Origin: Ruminococcus flavefaciens
Lineage (GTDB): Bacteria; Bacillota; Clostridia; Oscillospirales; Ruminococcaceae
Length of the DNA: 64,000 nt
NCBI RefSeq assembly: GCF_900116855.1
Contig: NZ_UETD01000004.1
Coordinates: forward strand, 178,066 to 242,065
Reading direction: 5' to 3'
The notes beneath the pieces were generated by a model. That model was given only the letters and a program-made list of their open reading frames with translations, was not told the origin of the DNA and did not search any database. This document shows, one piece after another, positions 43,633 to 52,592 of this stretch (positions are counted from its first letter, which is position 1; each line of letters opens with the position of its first letter). The translations under genes and the position numbers were made by a program.

Positions 43633-43839
43633 TAGCTTTTTTTAAAAAGATAAAAAATTTATGATTTAACAAGTTCATAATTAGAGGATATGGTCGATAA
43701 ACTGGCGTTTTGCAAGTGACATATCATTTTTTAATAATTGTATTATGAAATGTATATATTACTTTGGGTATACGGCACATGGTGGTTTGCCATGCCATGC
43801 AACATGGCAGATCACTAAGCACTAATCACTAAATAATAA
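43633..43839. other. Non-coding AT-rich stretch
   Basis: It is AT-rich and has no gene. A GCCATGCCATGCAACATGGC imperfect palindrome lies near 43788-43810, and the short unit CACTAA occurs three times near 43812-43832. I see nothing further. Confidence 0.4.
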
Positions 43840-43867
43840 CGCCCCGAAGCGCAATGCTTCGGGGCGG
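43837..43867 (-). terminator. Intrinsic terminator after pfkA
   Basis: A perfect 11 base pair stem (43856-43866 with 43840-43850) is followed on the - strand by TTATTATTT. It begins 5 bp after the pfkA stop. Confidence 0.75.
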
Positions 43868-43871
43868 TGTA

Positions 43872-44954
43872 TCAGTCGCCGAAGGATACTCCGATATCGC
43901 GTGCTGCGATAACGAGGTGGTTCTCGGTGTCTACGAATTTGGTCTTGCCGGCTATGTCCTCAAGCTTGTTTGAGGTTATCTTGTTGCCTATCTTGGCTAC
44001 TGTTCTGCCGTAGCGCTCCTTGGCGATGAGATACGCTGCGTGTACGCCGAACTGGGTGGAGAGCACTCTGTCGTATGCACTGGGAGCTCCGCCTCTCAGC
44101 ATATGTCCGGGTACACATACTCTTGCTTCGAGTCCTGTGTTGGACTGTATCTGAGCGGCAATGCGGTTTGTGGCTGTGAGTATCCCTGCCTCGGCACGCT
44201 TCTTTGCGCGCTCCTTCTTCTTCATCTTTGCCTCATTGATGTCAAATGCGCCCTCTGCTACGGCAACTATTGAGAATGTCTTGCCGCTGGCACTTCTTGC
44301 CATTACTGCGTCGCATATCTTGTCGATATCATAGGGGATCTCGGGGATAATGATGACATCAGCTCCGCCTGCGATACCTGCGTTGAGGGTCAGCCAGCCT
44401 GCCTTGTTGCCCATTATCTCGCAGAGAAGAACTCGCGAGTGGCTTGCGGCTGTGGTATGGAGTCGGTCAAGGACATCGGTTGCTATGTCAACTGCCGTAT
44501 GGAAGCCGAATGTTACGTCCGTGCCGTAGATATCGTTGTCGATGGTCTTTGGGAGTCCTATTACGTTGAGTCCCTCGTCCGACAGCAGCTTGGAGGTCTT
44601 ATGTGTGCCGTTTCCGCCGAGGGTCAGAAGGCAGTCCAGCTTCTGCTTCTTGTAGGTCTCCTTCATGTTCTTGACCTTGTCGATATTGTCCTCGCCGATG
44701 ACCTGCATCATCTTGAAGGGCTGGCGCTTTGTGCCGAAGATAGTTCCGCCCTGTGTCAGTATTCCCGAAAAGGCTGAGGGGGACATATCCTTGCAGAGAT
44801 TGTTGATAAGTCCGTAGTAGCCGTTGGAGATGCCTACTATCTCCACATTGTCCTCGCCGAAACGCTCGTAGCAAGCCTTTGCCACGCCTCTGATGGTCGC
44901 GTTGAGTCCCGGGCAGTCGCCGCCGCTGGTGAGGATTCCTATTCGTCTTTTCAT
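43872..44954 (-). CDS. pfkA: 6-phosphofructokinase
   Basis: The enzyme phosphorylates fructose 6-phosphate to the 1,6-bisphosphate. GILTSGGDCPGLNATIRG, LPKTIDNDI (with the catalytic Asp), EIMGNKAGWL and GHMLRGGAPSAYDR are in place. The phosphoryl-donor loop reads GGNGTHKT where ATP enzymes usually have GGDGS and PPi enzymes GGDD; the lysine in PKTIDND is typical of PPi or mixed group III enzymes. The donor (ATP or PPi) is therefore uncertain. It lies 48 bp downstream of the EAL gene and has no obvious own promoter. Confidence 0.92.
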   Translation of the reverse strand: MKRRIGILTSGGDCPGLNATIRGVAKACYERFGEDNVEIVGISNGYYGLINNLCKDMSPSAFSGILTQGGTIFGTKRQPFKMMQVIGEDNIDKVKNMKETYKKQKLDCLLTLGGNGTHKTSKLLSDEGLNVIGLPKTIDNDIYGTDVTFGFHTAVDIATDVLDRLHTTAASHSRVLLCEIMGNKAGWLTLNAGIAGGADVIIIPEIPYDIDKICDAVMARSASGKTFSIVAVAEGAFDINEAKMKKKERAKKRAEAGILTATNRIAAQIQSNTGLEARVCVPGHMLRGGAPSAYDRVLSTQFGVHAAYLIAKERYGRTVAKIGNKITSNKLEDIAGKTKFVDTENHLVIAARDIGVSFGD

Positions 44955-45002
44955 GTTTATGACCTCCGTTTGCTTTATGATATGAAGTTCATACTGAACT
45001 TA

Positions 45003-47258
45003 TTATCTCTTTTTCTGGGAAATCTCCCTTTTTTCGTCCATGTCGAAGTACTCCTGTATCTTCTCGGGAGGCATGGGCTTTCCGTAGAGGTAGCCCTGTG
45101 CGTAGTCACAGCCTGCCATCCTGAGTATGGACTCCTGCACGTTGTTCTCGATGCCCTCTGCGATAGTCTCTATCTTCTTGGACTTGGCTATGCGTATTAC
45201 CGCAGATACTATCTCATAGGCAATGTTGTCGTGCTCTATGTCGGTGATGAACGAGCGGTCCAGCTTCAGCAGGGTGATGGGGAGTATCTGGAGATAGCTC
45301 AGTGAGGAGTATCCCGTTCCGAAATCGTCCATCGCCAGCTTTACTCCAAGGTCGCGGAGCTTGTTCATCTGGTCGACTGCAAAGTCTATATCGCTGAGAG
45401 CAAGGGTCTCGGTAAGCTCTACCTCAAGCCACTGAGGGTCAAGTCCCGATCTTGCCAGCGCCTCGAACACCTTGTCCTTCAGGTCGGTCTGATAGAAGTC
45501 GGATGAGGCAAAGTTTATCGACATCACTATGCTGGGATAGCCCATCTTCTGCCAGAGCTTGTTCTGACGGCAGCCTTCGTTGAGTACGAATTCGCTTATG
45601 CGTCCGATGAGGTGTGAGCTCTCGGCGATGGGTACGAATGCATCGGGCTTTACTATGGTACCGTCGGGTTTTATCCAGCGGATAAGCGCCTCTACGCCCA
45701 TTATCTTACCTGTTCCCAGGTCTATCTTGGGCTGATAGAACAGCTGGAGCTCGTTGTTGTCTATGGCGAGTGCCAGAGACTTCTCAAGCTCGGTATTGCC
45801 GATGATGGAGTCATGCATACTGGGCTCATAGCCGCAGACGCTTCCCTGTGTGCCGTCACTGGACTTCAGTGCGAACTCGGCGTGCTCCATTACGTCGAGG
45901 AATGAGCTGCCGTCCTCGGGCATTTTCGAGTAGCCTGCCGAGCAGGTAAGGCTGATGGAAGCAAGCTCCTCAACTGCAAGCTTCGCAAATTCTTCCTGAA
46001 TGGACTTTACTGTCCTTGTGGGCATTTCGTCGTCGCCGTAGTCTCTCAGCAGGAGAGCGAAATTGTCGCCGCTTATTCTTGCTGCAAGTCCTCCCGGAGT
46101 TACGAATTTATAGAGGATGTGCGCGAAATTCTTCAGCACATAGTTTCCGTTGTTGTATCCGATGGTGTCGTTGATGATATGGAAGCGGTCGATGTCAAGG
46201 ACTATCATCCAGAAGGAGTAGCCGAGGACCTTACATGAGTCGTATATCTCCTGACCTGTGCCCACCAGCTTGTTGCGGTTTGCGATGTCGGTTACCTCGT
46301 CGATGTAAGCCAGTCTCTCAATAAGGACGTCCTTTTCGTGCTCCTGAGTTACGTCGATCACGGCTCCTCCGAACAGTGGCAGGGTATTGCCTGTTCCTGC
46401 AATGGATTTGAAGCGGTAAGAGTACCAGCGGTATGAGCCGTCTGCGCTCCTCAGCCTGATCTCGATGTTCTTTATCTCGGAGAGGTCCTCGCTGCGGACT
46501 GCTCCGTCAAACTGTATCCTGTCGTTGGGGTGTACCAGCGAGCGGAACTCGTTGATGTTTATGGTTCCCGTTTTCAGTCCCAGCATTCGCATGAGCTCGG
46601 GAGATGCGCGGAATATCTTTCTGTCGGTGCTCATGATGAGTCCGATCTCGGCAAGCTCCATTGAGGAGTGGAAGAAGTCGTTGGCACTGGCGAGGTTGAC
46701 CCTCATCTTCTTCAGCTCGGTGAGGTTGAAGCCTGTGCTCAGGTATACCGACTGCTTGCGGTACTTCTTTACGGGGGAGGTGCTCCATGCGATGGAGACA
46801 AGAGTGCCCTTGGGATTGCGGAAGCTGGACTCGTAGGAGTTGCTGCCCGCTATCTTCATCAGTGCGGACTCGTCGGGGCTGTTGATGCCGAATGCGGTCC
46901 ATACCGCCTCCTTCTTGTCGGAACGGTCGGCAGTTATGCCGAGGAGGTCGCGGAGCTTCTTATTTATGAACACATAGGAGAAGTTGTCCGACCAGATTAT
47001 CATCTCGGTGTTCAGGTCCTCGATTATCTTGGTGATGTCCTTCTCGTCGATGGATGTTCTTTTGCTCTTATATATATAAGTAGAGAGGGCGAGTATCAGC
47101 GTAGCGCATACAATGGTGCATAAATATATGATAAGCGTTTCCGTTGCGTACTGCGGTCTCATGATGCAGTATCCTATGACAAGCGAGCTTGCGGCAACTA
47201 TGATCAGTGCAGCTGCAAGCGGATTGAAGTGTCTCTTTATATTGGGTCTTTTTTTCAT
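45003..47258 (-). CDS. Membrane PAS-PAS-GGDEF(degenerate)-EAL c-di-GMP phosphodiesterase
   Basis: Two transmembrane helices (about 13-33 and 41-62) are followed by two PAS-like regions (about 80-190 and 195-305), a GGDEF domain (about 310-480) whose signature reads SGDNF, and an EAL domain (about 490-740). In the EAL domain GVEALIRW, MSINFASSDF, LEVELTET, MDDFGTGYSSL, LKLDRSF and IAEGIEN are all canonical, so it should hydrolyse c-di-GMP. The GGDEF is probably inactive as a cyclase and may bind GTP as a regulator. It shares its direction with pfkA 48 bp downstream. Confidence 0.92.
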   Translation of the reverse strand: MKKRPNIKRHFNPLAAALIIVAASSLVIGYCIMRPQYATETLIIYLCTIVCATLILALSTYIYKSKRTSIDEKDITKIIEDLNTEMIIWSDNFSYVFINKKLRDLLGITADRSDKKEAVWTAFGINSPDESALMKIAGSNSYESSFRNPKGTLVSIAWSTSPVKKYRKQSVYLSTGFNLTELKKMRVNLASANDFFHSSMELAEIGLIMSTDRKIFRASPELMRMLGLKTGTININEFRSLVHPNDRIQFDGAVRSEDLSEIKNIEIRLRSADGSYRWYSYRFKSIAGTGNTLPLFGGAVIDVTQEHEKDVLIERLAYIDEVTDIANRNKLVGTGQEIYDSCKVLGYSFWMIVLDIDRFHIINDTIGYNNGNYVLKNFAHILYKFVTPGGLAARISGDNFALLLRDYGDDEMPTRTVKSIQEEFAKLAVEELASISLTCSAGYSKMPEDGSSFLDVMEHAEFALKSSDGTQGSVCGYEPSMHDSIIGNTELEKSLALAIDNNELQLFYQPKIDLGTGKIMGVEALIRWIKPDGTIVKPDAFVPIAESSHLIGRISEFVLNEGCRQNKLWQKMGYPSIVMSINFASSDFYQTDLKDKVFEALARSGLDPQWLEVELTETLALSDIDFAVDQMNKLRDLGVKLAMDDFGTGYSSLSYLQILPITLLKLDRSFITDIEHDNIAYEIVSAVIRIAKSKKIETIAEGIENNVQESILRMAGCDYAQGYLYGKPMPPEKIQEYFDMDEKREISQKKR

Positions 47259-47295
47259 AGAAACCGCCTCCCTTCATACACAAATATCCAAATAC

Positions 47296-47324
47296 ATTAT
47301 AGCAAAAATAGCCTAAAATGTCAA
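47296..47324 (-). promoter_or_regulatory. Sigma-A promoter of the membrane EAL gene (and probably pfkA)
   Basis: TTGACA (47324-47319) and TATAAT (47301-47296) on the - strand are exactly 17 nt apart. It faces away from the response regulator gene. Confidence 0.85.
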
Positions 47325-47399
47325 TCGGAAATTCAAGACTGCTAACAAATTTGATAAAATTGACGGAAAATTACAAGAAAATTTCACGGAATATACACT

Positions 47400-47425
47400 T
47401 TTCCCTGATATAATGTTATAATATA
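47400..47425 (+). promoter_or_regulatory. Probable promoter region of the two-component system
   Basis: Two TATAAT hexamers (47409-47414 and 47417-47422) lie about 75-90 nt before the response regulator start. No good -35 is found at 16-18 nt; TTCACG at 47383 is 20 nt from the first. It may need an activator. Confidence 0.4.
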
Positions 47426-47498
47426 AACGGAGTATGGGTGACAGACAGCTCTTTTTTTGAATATGTTTATAATGCCGAATCAAACGGAGGTAGATACT

Positions 47499-48176
47499 AT
47501 GGCACACATCCTTGTTGTTGACGACGAAATAAATATCAGAAAGGTCGTCCGCGAGTACGCAGAGTTCGAGGGCTATGAGGTAACAGAGGCTGAAAACGGT
47601 ATGGAGGCGGTGAACCTCTGCAACGAAAACGACTATGACCTTATCATCATGGACGTTATGATGCCGAGACTTGACGGCTATTCCGCCTGTAAGGAGATAC
47701 ATAAGAACAAGAGTATCCCCGTTATCATGCTCTCTGCAAGAAGTGAGGAGTACGACAAGCTGTTCGGCTTCGAGATAGGTGTTGACGATTATGTGGTCAA
47801 GCCCTTCTCACCAAAGGAGCTCATGGCAAGAGTCAAGGTGGTGCTGAAGCGCAATTCCGCTCAGGCTGCTCCTGCGGCACAGGATAAGTTCGTCTTTGAG
47901 GGACTTGAGGTGGATATCGCAGGACGTGAGGTCTATGTAAACGGCGAGAAGGCTTCCATGACTCCCAAGGAGTACGACCTGCTGTTCTATCTGGTGAAGA
48001 ACAAGAATATCGCCCTTTCAAGAGACAAGCTCCTTGAGGAAGTGTGGGGGTATGACTTCTTCGGTGATGACAGAACTGTTGATACACATATAAAAATGCT
48101 CCGCAACAGTCTCGGAGAATACCGTAAATTCATCGTTACACTGAGAGGAATGGGGTATAAGTTTGAAGCGAATTAA
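47499..48176 (+). CDS. OmpR/PhoB-family response regulator
   Basis: The N-terminal receiver has the acidic pair (VVDDEINIRK), the phosphoacceptor Asp in IIMDVMMPRLDG, and Lys in VVKPFSP. The C-terminal winged helix has MTPKEYDLLFYLVKN and DDRTVDTHIKMLRNSLG. It binds DNA when phosphorylated by the kinase encoded next. ATG 47499 has a GGAGGT site; the in-frame ATG at 47457 is rejected. The stop overlaps the histidine kinase start by 14 bp. Confidence 0.95.
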   Translation: MAHILVVDDEINIRKVVREYAEFEGYEVTEAENGMEAVNLCNENDYDLIIMDVMMPRLDGYSACKEIHKNKSIPVIMLSARSEEYDKLFGFEIGVDDYVVKPFSPKELMARVKVVLKRNSAQAAPAAQDKFVFEGLEVDIAGREVYVNGEKASMTPKEYDLLFYLVKNKNIALSRDKLLEEVWGYDFFGDDRTVDTHIKMLRNSLGEYRKFIVTLRGMGYKFEAN

Positions 48177-49605
48177 GCCTTTCAGACATCTTCCCAGCAG
48201 AGTGCCACTGAGGGCTACGGTGTGTATTTACTTTATGCTGTTCACCATCATCGTTTTTGCTCTGCTGTGGATATTCCAGATTTTTTCCCTTGAAAAGCTG
48301 TATGAGAGCATGAGGATACGCTCGGCGGCGAAAAGCATGGAGGCTATTGCCGATTCCTATGCCAACGACAGCAAGGCGGATTTTTATGATACGGTGAACG
48401 AAACTGCCGTAAACAACGATATATGCGTTCTCGTGCTGGATAAGTACGGCCGCCCCGTAAAGAAAAAGCACGTCATAGGCGACTGTATCATTCACGACAG
48501 AGGGAACGAGAATATGGCACTGTGCCAGATGATAGATGAATCCGATGAAGGTGTGGTAAAGTTCAAGGACAGAAACCCCCGAAGCGGATATAATATGCTC
48601 ATATACGGATGCAGACTGGAGACCGACGGCGTCACCGACGGCTATCTGCTCATAAACTCGGTCCTCGTTCCTGTGGGAGCTACGGTGGATATCATCAAGC
48701 ACCAGCTCATGATAATCACTCTCATCCTCATACTTTTCTCATTCATCCTCTCGCTTTACCTTGCAAGGCGTATCGCTATGCCTATCGACAGGATAACCAA
48801 GTCTGCGGAACAGCTGGCTAAGGGCGACTTCAAGACAAAGTTCGACGGCAGAGGCTATCTCGAAGCGAAACAGCTGGCGGACACTCTTATCTATGCGGAA
48901 AATGAGCTCTCTAAGGTGGATACCATGCAGAGAGACCTTATCGCAAATGTGTCCCACGACCTGAGGACTCCGCTGACAATGCTGAAAGCCTATGCGGAAA
49001 TGATACGCGACCTTTCGGGTGATAATCCCGTGAAGCGTAATGAGCACCTCGAAATAATCATCAGCGAGACCGACCGTCTTGCTCTCCTCGTAAATGATAT
49101 GCTGGACCTCTCCAAGCTGGAGAGCGGCAAGCAGAAGCTCAATCCTACGGAATTCGGCATCAGTGCAAAGCTGAGCGAGATAATGGACCGCTTCAAGGGC
49201 CTTTCCGAGAAAAACGGCTATCAGATACACTTCACTCCCGATGAGGAGAGAATAGTTTACTGCGATGTGGTGAAGATAGAACAGGTCATCTATAACCTTA
49301 TCAATAACGCTATAAACTACACGGGCAAGGACAAGCAGGTCTTTGTGCGCCAGATAAATCAGCCCGACGGCGTTCTCGTCGAGGTGGAGGACACGGGCGA
49401 CGGTATCGAGGAAGATAAGATAAAGCTCATCTTCGATAAGTACTACCGCTCCGAGAACCATAAGAGAGAGGTCGTGGGCACGGGTCTGGGTCTGTCTATT
49501 GTCAAGGCGGTGCTGAAAATGCACAACTATGACTACGGTGTACGCAGTACACTGGGAAAAGGCTCCACATTCTGGTTCAAGATAAGTGATGTGAAAGAAA
49601 AATGA
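48163..49605 (+). CDS. Membrane sensor histidine kinase
   Basis: Two transmembrane helices (about 20-42 and 183-203) frame an extracytoplasmic sensor domain. A HAMP segment, the HisKA motif (LIANVSHDLRTPLTMLKAY, with the phosphorylated His) and the ATPase domain (N box NLINNAINYTG, G1 DTGDGI, F box and G2 GTGLGLSIVKAV) follow. The start is TTG within the response regulator gene. The signal sensed is unknown. It ends with a 4 bp overlap with the HAD gene. Confidence 0.93.
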   Translation: MKRIKPFRHLPSRVPLRATVCIYFMLFTIIVFALLWIFQIFSLEKLYESMRIRSAAKSMEAIADSYANDSKADFYDTVNETAVNNDICVLVLDKYGRPVKKKHVIGDCIIHDRGNENMALCQMIDESDEGVVKFKDRNPRSGYNMLIYGCRLETDGVTDGYLLINSVLVPVGATVDIIKHQLMIITLILILFSFILSLYLARRIAMPIDRITKSAEQLAKGDFKTKFDGRGYLEAKQLADTLIYAENELSKVDTMQRDLIANVSHDLRTPLTMLKAYAEMIRDLSGDNPVKRNEHLEIIISETDRLALLVNDMLDLSKLESGKQKLNPTEFGISAKLSEIMDRFKGLSEKNGYQIHFTPDEERIVYCDVVKIEQVIYNLINNAINYTGKDKQVFVRQINQPDGVLVEVEDTGDGIEEDKIKLIFDKYYRSENHKREVVGTGLGLSIVKAVLKMHNYDYGVRSTLGKGSTFWFKISDVKEK

Positions 49606-50258
49606 TTAAAGCGGTTTTTACCGATTTTTACGGCACTCTTGCTCATGAGGACGGAGAGATCGTAAAGAGGATATCCGAGGAAATATTCGATACGGGTAAG
49701 GCAGATGACATTTCGGATATTGGTGCGTACTGGTGGGAAAGCTTTCAAAGCCTGTTCAGCAGCTCTTACGGTGAGGATTTCCGCACTCAGCGTGAACTGG
49801 AATATACTTCCCTTGAGGATACGATAAAGCATTTCTGTTCAAAAGCAGATGCAGGAAAGCTCAGCGAGCTTATGTTCAGTCACTGGCAGAAGCCGCCTGT
49901 GTTCGCTGATACCTTGCCTTTCTTTGAGAAATGTCCAGTTCCTGTCTGTATAGTATCAAATATCGACAGATGTGATGTTATGTCGGCACTCGATCACATC
50001 GGTGTAAAGCCTCGGGGGATATTCACAAGCGAGGACGCACGTTCATATAAGCCGCGAAAGGAGCTTTTCCTTTATGCACTGAATAAAACGGGTTTAGCTC
50101 CCGATGAAGTTATTCACGTCGGCGACTCGCTGAGCAGCGATGTTAAAGGAGCGGAGTCGGCAGGCATAAAAGCTGTCTGGCTCAACCGCGGCGGCAGGGA
50201 GGTTCCCGAGGGTGTGAACTCTGTCGGAGTTCTGACGGAACTGTTTCCGTTCCTGTGA
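49602..50258 (+). CDS. HAD-family hydrolase
   Basis: This HAD phosphatase of 218 residues has the nucleophile motif FTDFYGTLAHEDG, motif II CIVSNIDR, a lysine in SYKPRKELF and motif IV VGDSLSSDVKGAESAG. The cap domain lies in the first 90 residues. The substrate is unknown. ATGA overlap with the kinase gene points to a three-gene operon with the two-component system, which is unusual but does not itself show a shared role. Confidence 0.88.
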   Translation: MIKAVFTDFYGTLAHEDGEIVKRISEEIFDTGKADDISDIGAYWWESFQSLFSSSYGEDFRTQRELEYTSLEDTIKHFCSKADAGKLSELMFSHWQKPPVFADTLPFFEKCPVPVCIVSNIDRCDVMSALDHIGVKPRGIFTSEDARSYKPRKELFLYALNKTGLAPDEVIHVGDSLSSDVKGAESAGIKAVWLNRGGREVPEGVNSVGVLTELFPFL

Positions 50259-50452
50259 ACTTGTAAAGAGTTATGTAATGGTACGAAGTGTGATAACAGG
50301 CGATAATTCGTTGCACCGAAATTACAGTTTGTATAAAACAGGTGGACAAACCCATGATTTGCTGTGAATGTTGCACGAAAATGCGAAATAAGTGTTTAAA
50401 ATATTGTGTGCCGCTCGTTTTGTTTTTTCACAAAAAATACATAAACGTATGC
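50259..50452 (+). other. Non-coding stretch after the HAD gene
   Basis: About 190 bp with no supported gene. No terminator for the HAD transcript is evident here; the next hairpin with a T-run is at 50561-50595. Confidence 0.4.
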
Positions 50453-50600
50453 TATAATATAATTGCTGAGGGAGAAGATCCCAAAGCTGATTTTCATGGT
50501 AGTTTAATGTTTACCCCAACATTAAATTATTAAATCCCCAATAATCCCTATATCATGGCAGATGAGCTTCCTGAAAAGGAGGCTCATTTGTTTTTGTGTG
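50453..50600 (+). ncRNA. Candidate small RNA with own promoter and terminator
   Basis: TGCTATAAT (extended -10; TATAAT at 50453-50458) predicts a start near 50465. The transcript would contain a perfect nine base pair hairpin (50503-50511 with 50518-50526) with a pyrimidine loop TACCCC. It would end at a 12 base pair intrinsic terminator (50561-50572 with 50577-50588, GAAA loop) followed by TGTTTTTG. The predicted length is about 130 nt. There is no ribosome binding site plus frame worth calling, and the sequence is not one I recognise. The -35 is poor, so the unit could be only the 3' end of the HAD transcript. Confidence 0.4.
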
Positions 50601-50629
50601 AAAAATTTGTTGCATTAGCGCAATACCTA

Positions 50630-50658
50630 TTGACAAATGTCATATCATGGTGTATAAT
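50630..50658 (+). promoter_or_regulatory. Sigma-A promoter of metK
   Basis: TTGACA at 50630-50635 and TATAAT at 50653-50658 are exactly 17 nt apart. Transcription would start just before the SAM riboswitch. Confidence 0.9.
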
Positions 50659-50668
50659 GTTTTCATAA

Positions 50669-50816
50669 CCTTATCAAGAGCGGCGGAGGTATCAGGACCT
50701 GTGAAGCCCGGCAACCCGACCATGAGTCGAAGGTGCTAATTCCTGCGGTTTTATCCGAAAGATGAGGAACTTTAATGTTATGAAGGCTTCTCGGAATGAG
50801 AAGCCATTTTTATTTC
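50669..50816 (+). promoter_or_regulatory. SAM-I riboswitch (S-box) with terminator, upstream of metK
   Basis: The aptamer matches the S-box core: P1 pairs 50669-50675 with 50761-50767, followed in order by CAAGAG, GGCGGAGG, the GAAGCCCGGCAACC segment, AAGGTGCTAATTCCTGC and the closing GATGAGG. An intrinsic terminator follows, pairing 50785-50792 with 50798-50805, then ATTTTTATTT. High SAM should favour termination and so lower metK expression, the standard S-box logic. Confidence 0.95.
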
Positions 50817-50832
50817 TCAGGAGGTTTTTTTA

Positions 50833-52017
50833 ATGAGTAAATGCTTTTTCACTTCAGAATCAGTTACAGAAGGACATCCCGATAAGATCTGCGACCAGAT
50901 CTCAGACGCTGTTCTTGACGCTATCCTCGAGCAGGACAAGCTCGGCAGAGTTGCCTGCGAGACCTGCGTTACCACAGGTATGGTACTGTGTATGGGCGAG
51001 ATCACTACATCGGCTGATATAGACATCCCCAAGATCGCTCGTCAGGTAATTATCGATATCGGCTACGACAGAGCTAAGTACGGTTTCGACGGTCACACCT
51101 GCGCTGTTCTCACCTCTATCGATGAGCAGTCTCCCGACATCGCTATGGGAGTTAACGAGGCTTTCGAGTACAGAGAGGAAAACAGCGAGTCAGACGGTCT
51201 CTCAAACGGTGCGGGAGATCAGGGTATCATGTTCGGTTATGCCTGCAATGAGACTCCCGAGCTCATGCCCCTTCCTATCTCACTCGCTCACAAGCTGTCT
51301 CTCAAGCTCACCGAGGTCCGCAAGGACGGCACTCTCCGTTATCTCCGTCCCGACGGCAAGTCTCAGGTAACTATCGAGTACGATGACGGCAAGCCCGTTA
51401 GAGTTGACGCTGTTGTTGTTTCTTCTCAGCACTCCGCTGACGTTTCTCTCGAGCAGCTCCGCAAGGACATCGAGGAGTACGTTATCAAGGCTGTTATCCC
51501 TGCTGAGCTTATGGACGAGAATACAAAGTTCTTCATCAACCCCACAGGTCGTTTCGTTGTAGGCGGTCCTCAGGGCGACAGCGGTCTCACAGGCCGTAAG
51601 ATCATCGTTGATACATATGGCGGCTATTCACGTCACGGCGGCGGAGCTTTCAGCGGTAAGGACCCGACGAAGGTCGACAGAAGTGCTGCTTACGCTGCAA
51701 GATATATCGCTAAGAACATCGTTGCAGCAGGTCTCGCTGACAAGTGCGAGGTACAGCTCTCTTACGCTATCGGCGTTGCTAAGCCTATCTCTATCCTTGT
51801 TGATACATTCGGCACCGGCAAGGTTGACGAGGAGAAGCTCTCACAGGCTGTTGACAAGGTATTCGATCTCCGTCCTACTGCTATCATCGAGATGCTCGAC
51901 CTGAGAAAGCCTCAGTACAGACAGCTCGCTGCATACGGTCACATGGGCCGTGAGGAGCTGGGCGTTGCATGGGAGAAGACCGACAGAGTTGAGGCTCTCA
52001 AGGCTGCCCTTTCATAA
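50833..52017 (+). CDS. metK: S-adenosylmethionine synthetase
   Basis: MetK makes SAM from methionine and [27 protein letters not shown] at the N terminus, [12 protein letters not shown] (methionine and ATP loop), [38 protein letters not shown] and the C-terminal domain are intact; the length is 394 residues. It is controlled by the SAM-I riboswitch directly upstream, and the small following gene starts 12 bp after its stop. Confidence 0.98.
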   Translation: MSKCFFTSESVTEGHPDKICDQISDAVLDAILEQDKLGRVACETCVTTGMVLCMGEITTSADIDIPKIARQVIIDIGYDRAKYGFDGHTCAVLTSIDEQSPDIAMGVNEAFEYREENSESDGLSNGAGDQGIMFGYACNETPELMPLPISLAHKLSLKLTEVRKDGTLRYLRPDGKSQVTIEYDDGKPVRVDAVVVSSQHSADVSLEQLRKDIEEYVIKAVIPAELMDENTKFFINPTGRFVVGGPQGDSGLTGRKIIVDTYGGYSRHGGGAFSGKDPTKVDRSAAYAARYIAKNIVAAGLADKCEVQLSYAIGVAKPISILVDTFGTGKVDEEKLSQAVDKVFDLRPTAIIEMLDLRKPQYRQLAAYGHMGREELGVAWEKTDRVEALKAALS

Positions 52018-52029
52018 GGAGGAATTGTC

Positions 52030-52458
52030 ATGGCTGAACAGGAGAACAGAGTCAGCATAAGGTTTACTAATGCACTGTTCATTGAAATTTTCGGCAGATA
52101 TGCCTCAAACTCGGAAATGGCTGAGTTCATTGCTCCCGACGGCTCTGTTGAGCTGGACTGCCTTATGGTCAACGGCGTCATTGATCCGCCTAAAAGCTGC
52201 GAACAGATGCTCAGTCTCATGTATGCGCTTTTCGAGACCAATTCCAAGTCAGCTATCGGCAGGATATTTATGGCTAATCAGCTCAATATCCTCCGCGAGA
52301 CTGTGTATCGGCTCCCTGCTGTGCTTGACGGATTCAGCGAGGTGAAAATGTCAATCGACGTTTTTGCTCCCAGCAAGGATGATCCCGAGAAAAAAGTGAA
52401 GACTCATACAGAGTTCACCATGACTAAAACAAAGACCACCCATACCGACCGCGGCTGA
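52030..52458 (+). CDS. Conserved-looking small protein of unknown function
   Basis: The 142-residue soluble protein has no signal peptide or membrane helix and no motif I can name. It has a mixed helix/strand pattern with RFTNALFIEIFGRYASNSEM near the start and a Lys/Thr-rich C terminus (TEFTMTKTKTTHTDRG). It has a good ribosome binding site (AAGGAGG), lies 12 bp after metK and ends before a strong terminator, so it is almost certainly expressed with metK and under the SAM riboswitch. Confidence 0.65.
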   Translation: MAEQENRVSIRFTNALFIEIFGRYASNSEMAEFIAPDGSVELDCLMVNGVIDPPKSCEQMLSLMYALFETNSKSAIGRIFMANQLNILRETVYRLPAVLDGFSEVKMSIDVFAPSKDDPEKKVKTHTEFTMTKTKTTHTDRG

Positions 52459-52475
52459 GTGGCTCATAATCAAAG

Positions 52476-52522
52476 ACAAAGCCATAGTATTTCCACATTT
52501 GGAAGTACTATGGCTTTTTATT
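52476..52522. terminator. Strong terminator after the metK operon
   Basis: A 17 base pair stem (52478-52494 with 52501-52517, one G-U pair) has a six-base loop and is followed by TTTTATT. With AAAG on the other side, it is effective mainly on the + strand. Confidence 0.85.
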
Positions 52523-52592
52523 ATGGTTCAGCCTTTCATTTTCTTGCGTAAATAGGCTTCTGATTTGCTGACGGGAGGTGTTTCCTGCATAA

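Noticed and set aside
43633..43839. CACTAA triple repeat as part of a CRISPR-like or mobile element
   Set aside because: The units are six bases long, irregular and unaccompanied by spacers or a transposase.
50342..50533. 63-codon frame rich in cysteine before metK
   Set aside because: No ribosome binding site, unlike codon use, and it crosses the promoter and hairpin of the candidate small RNA.
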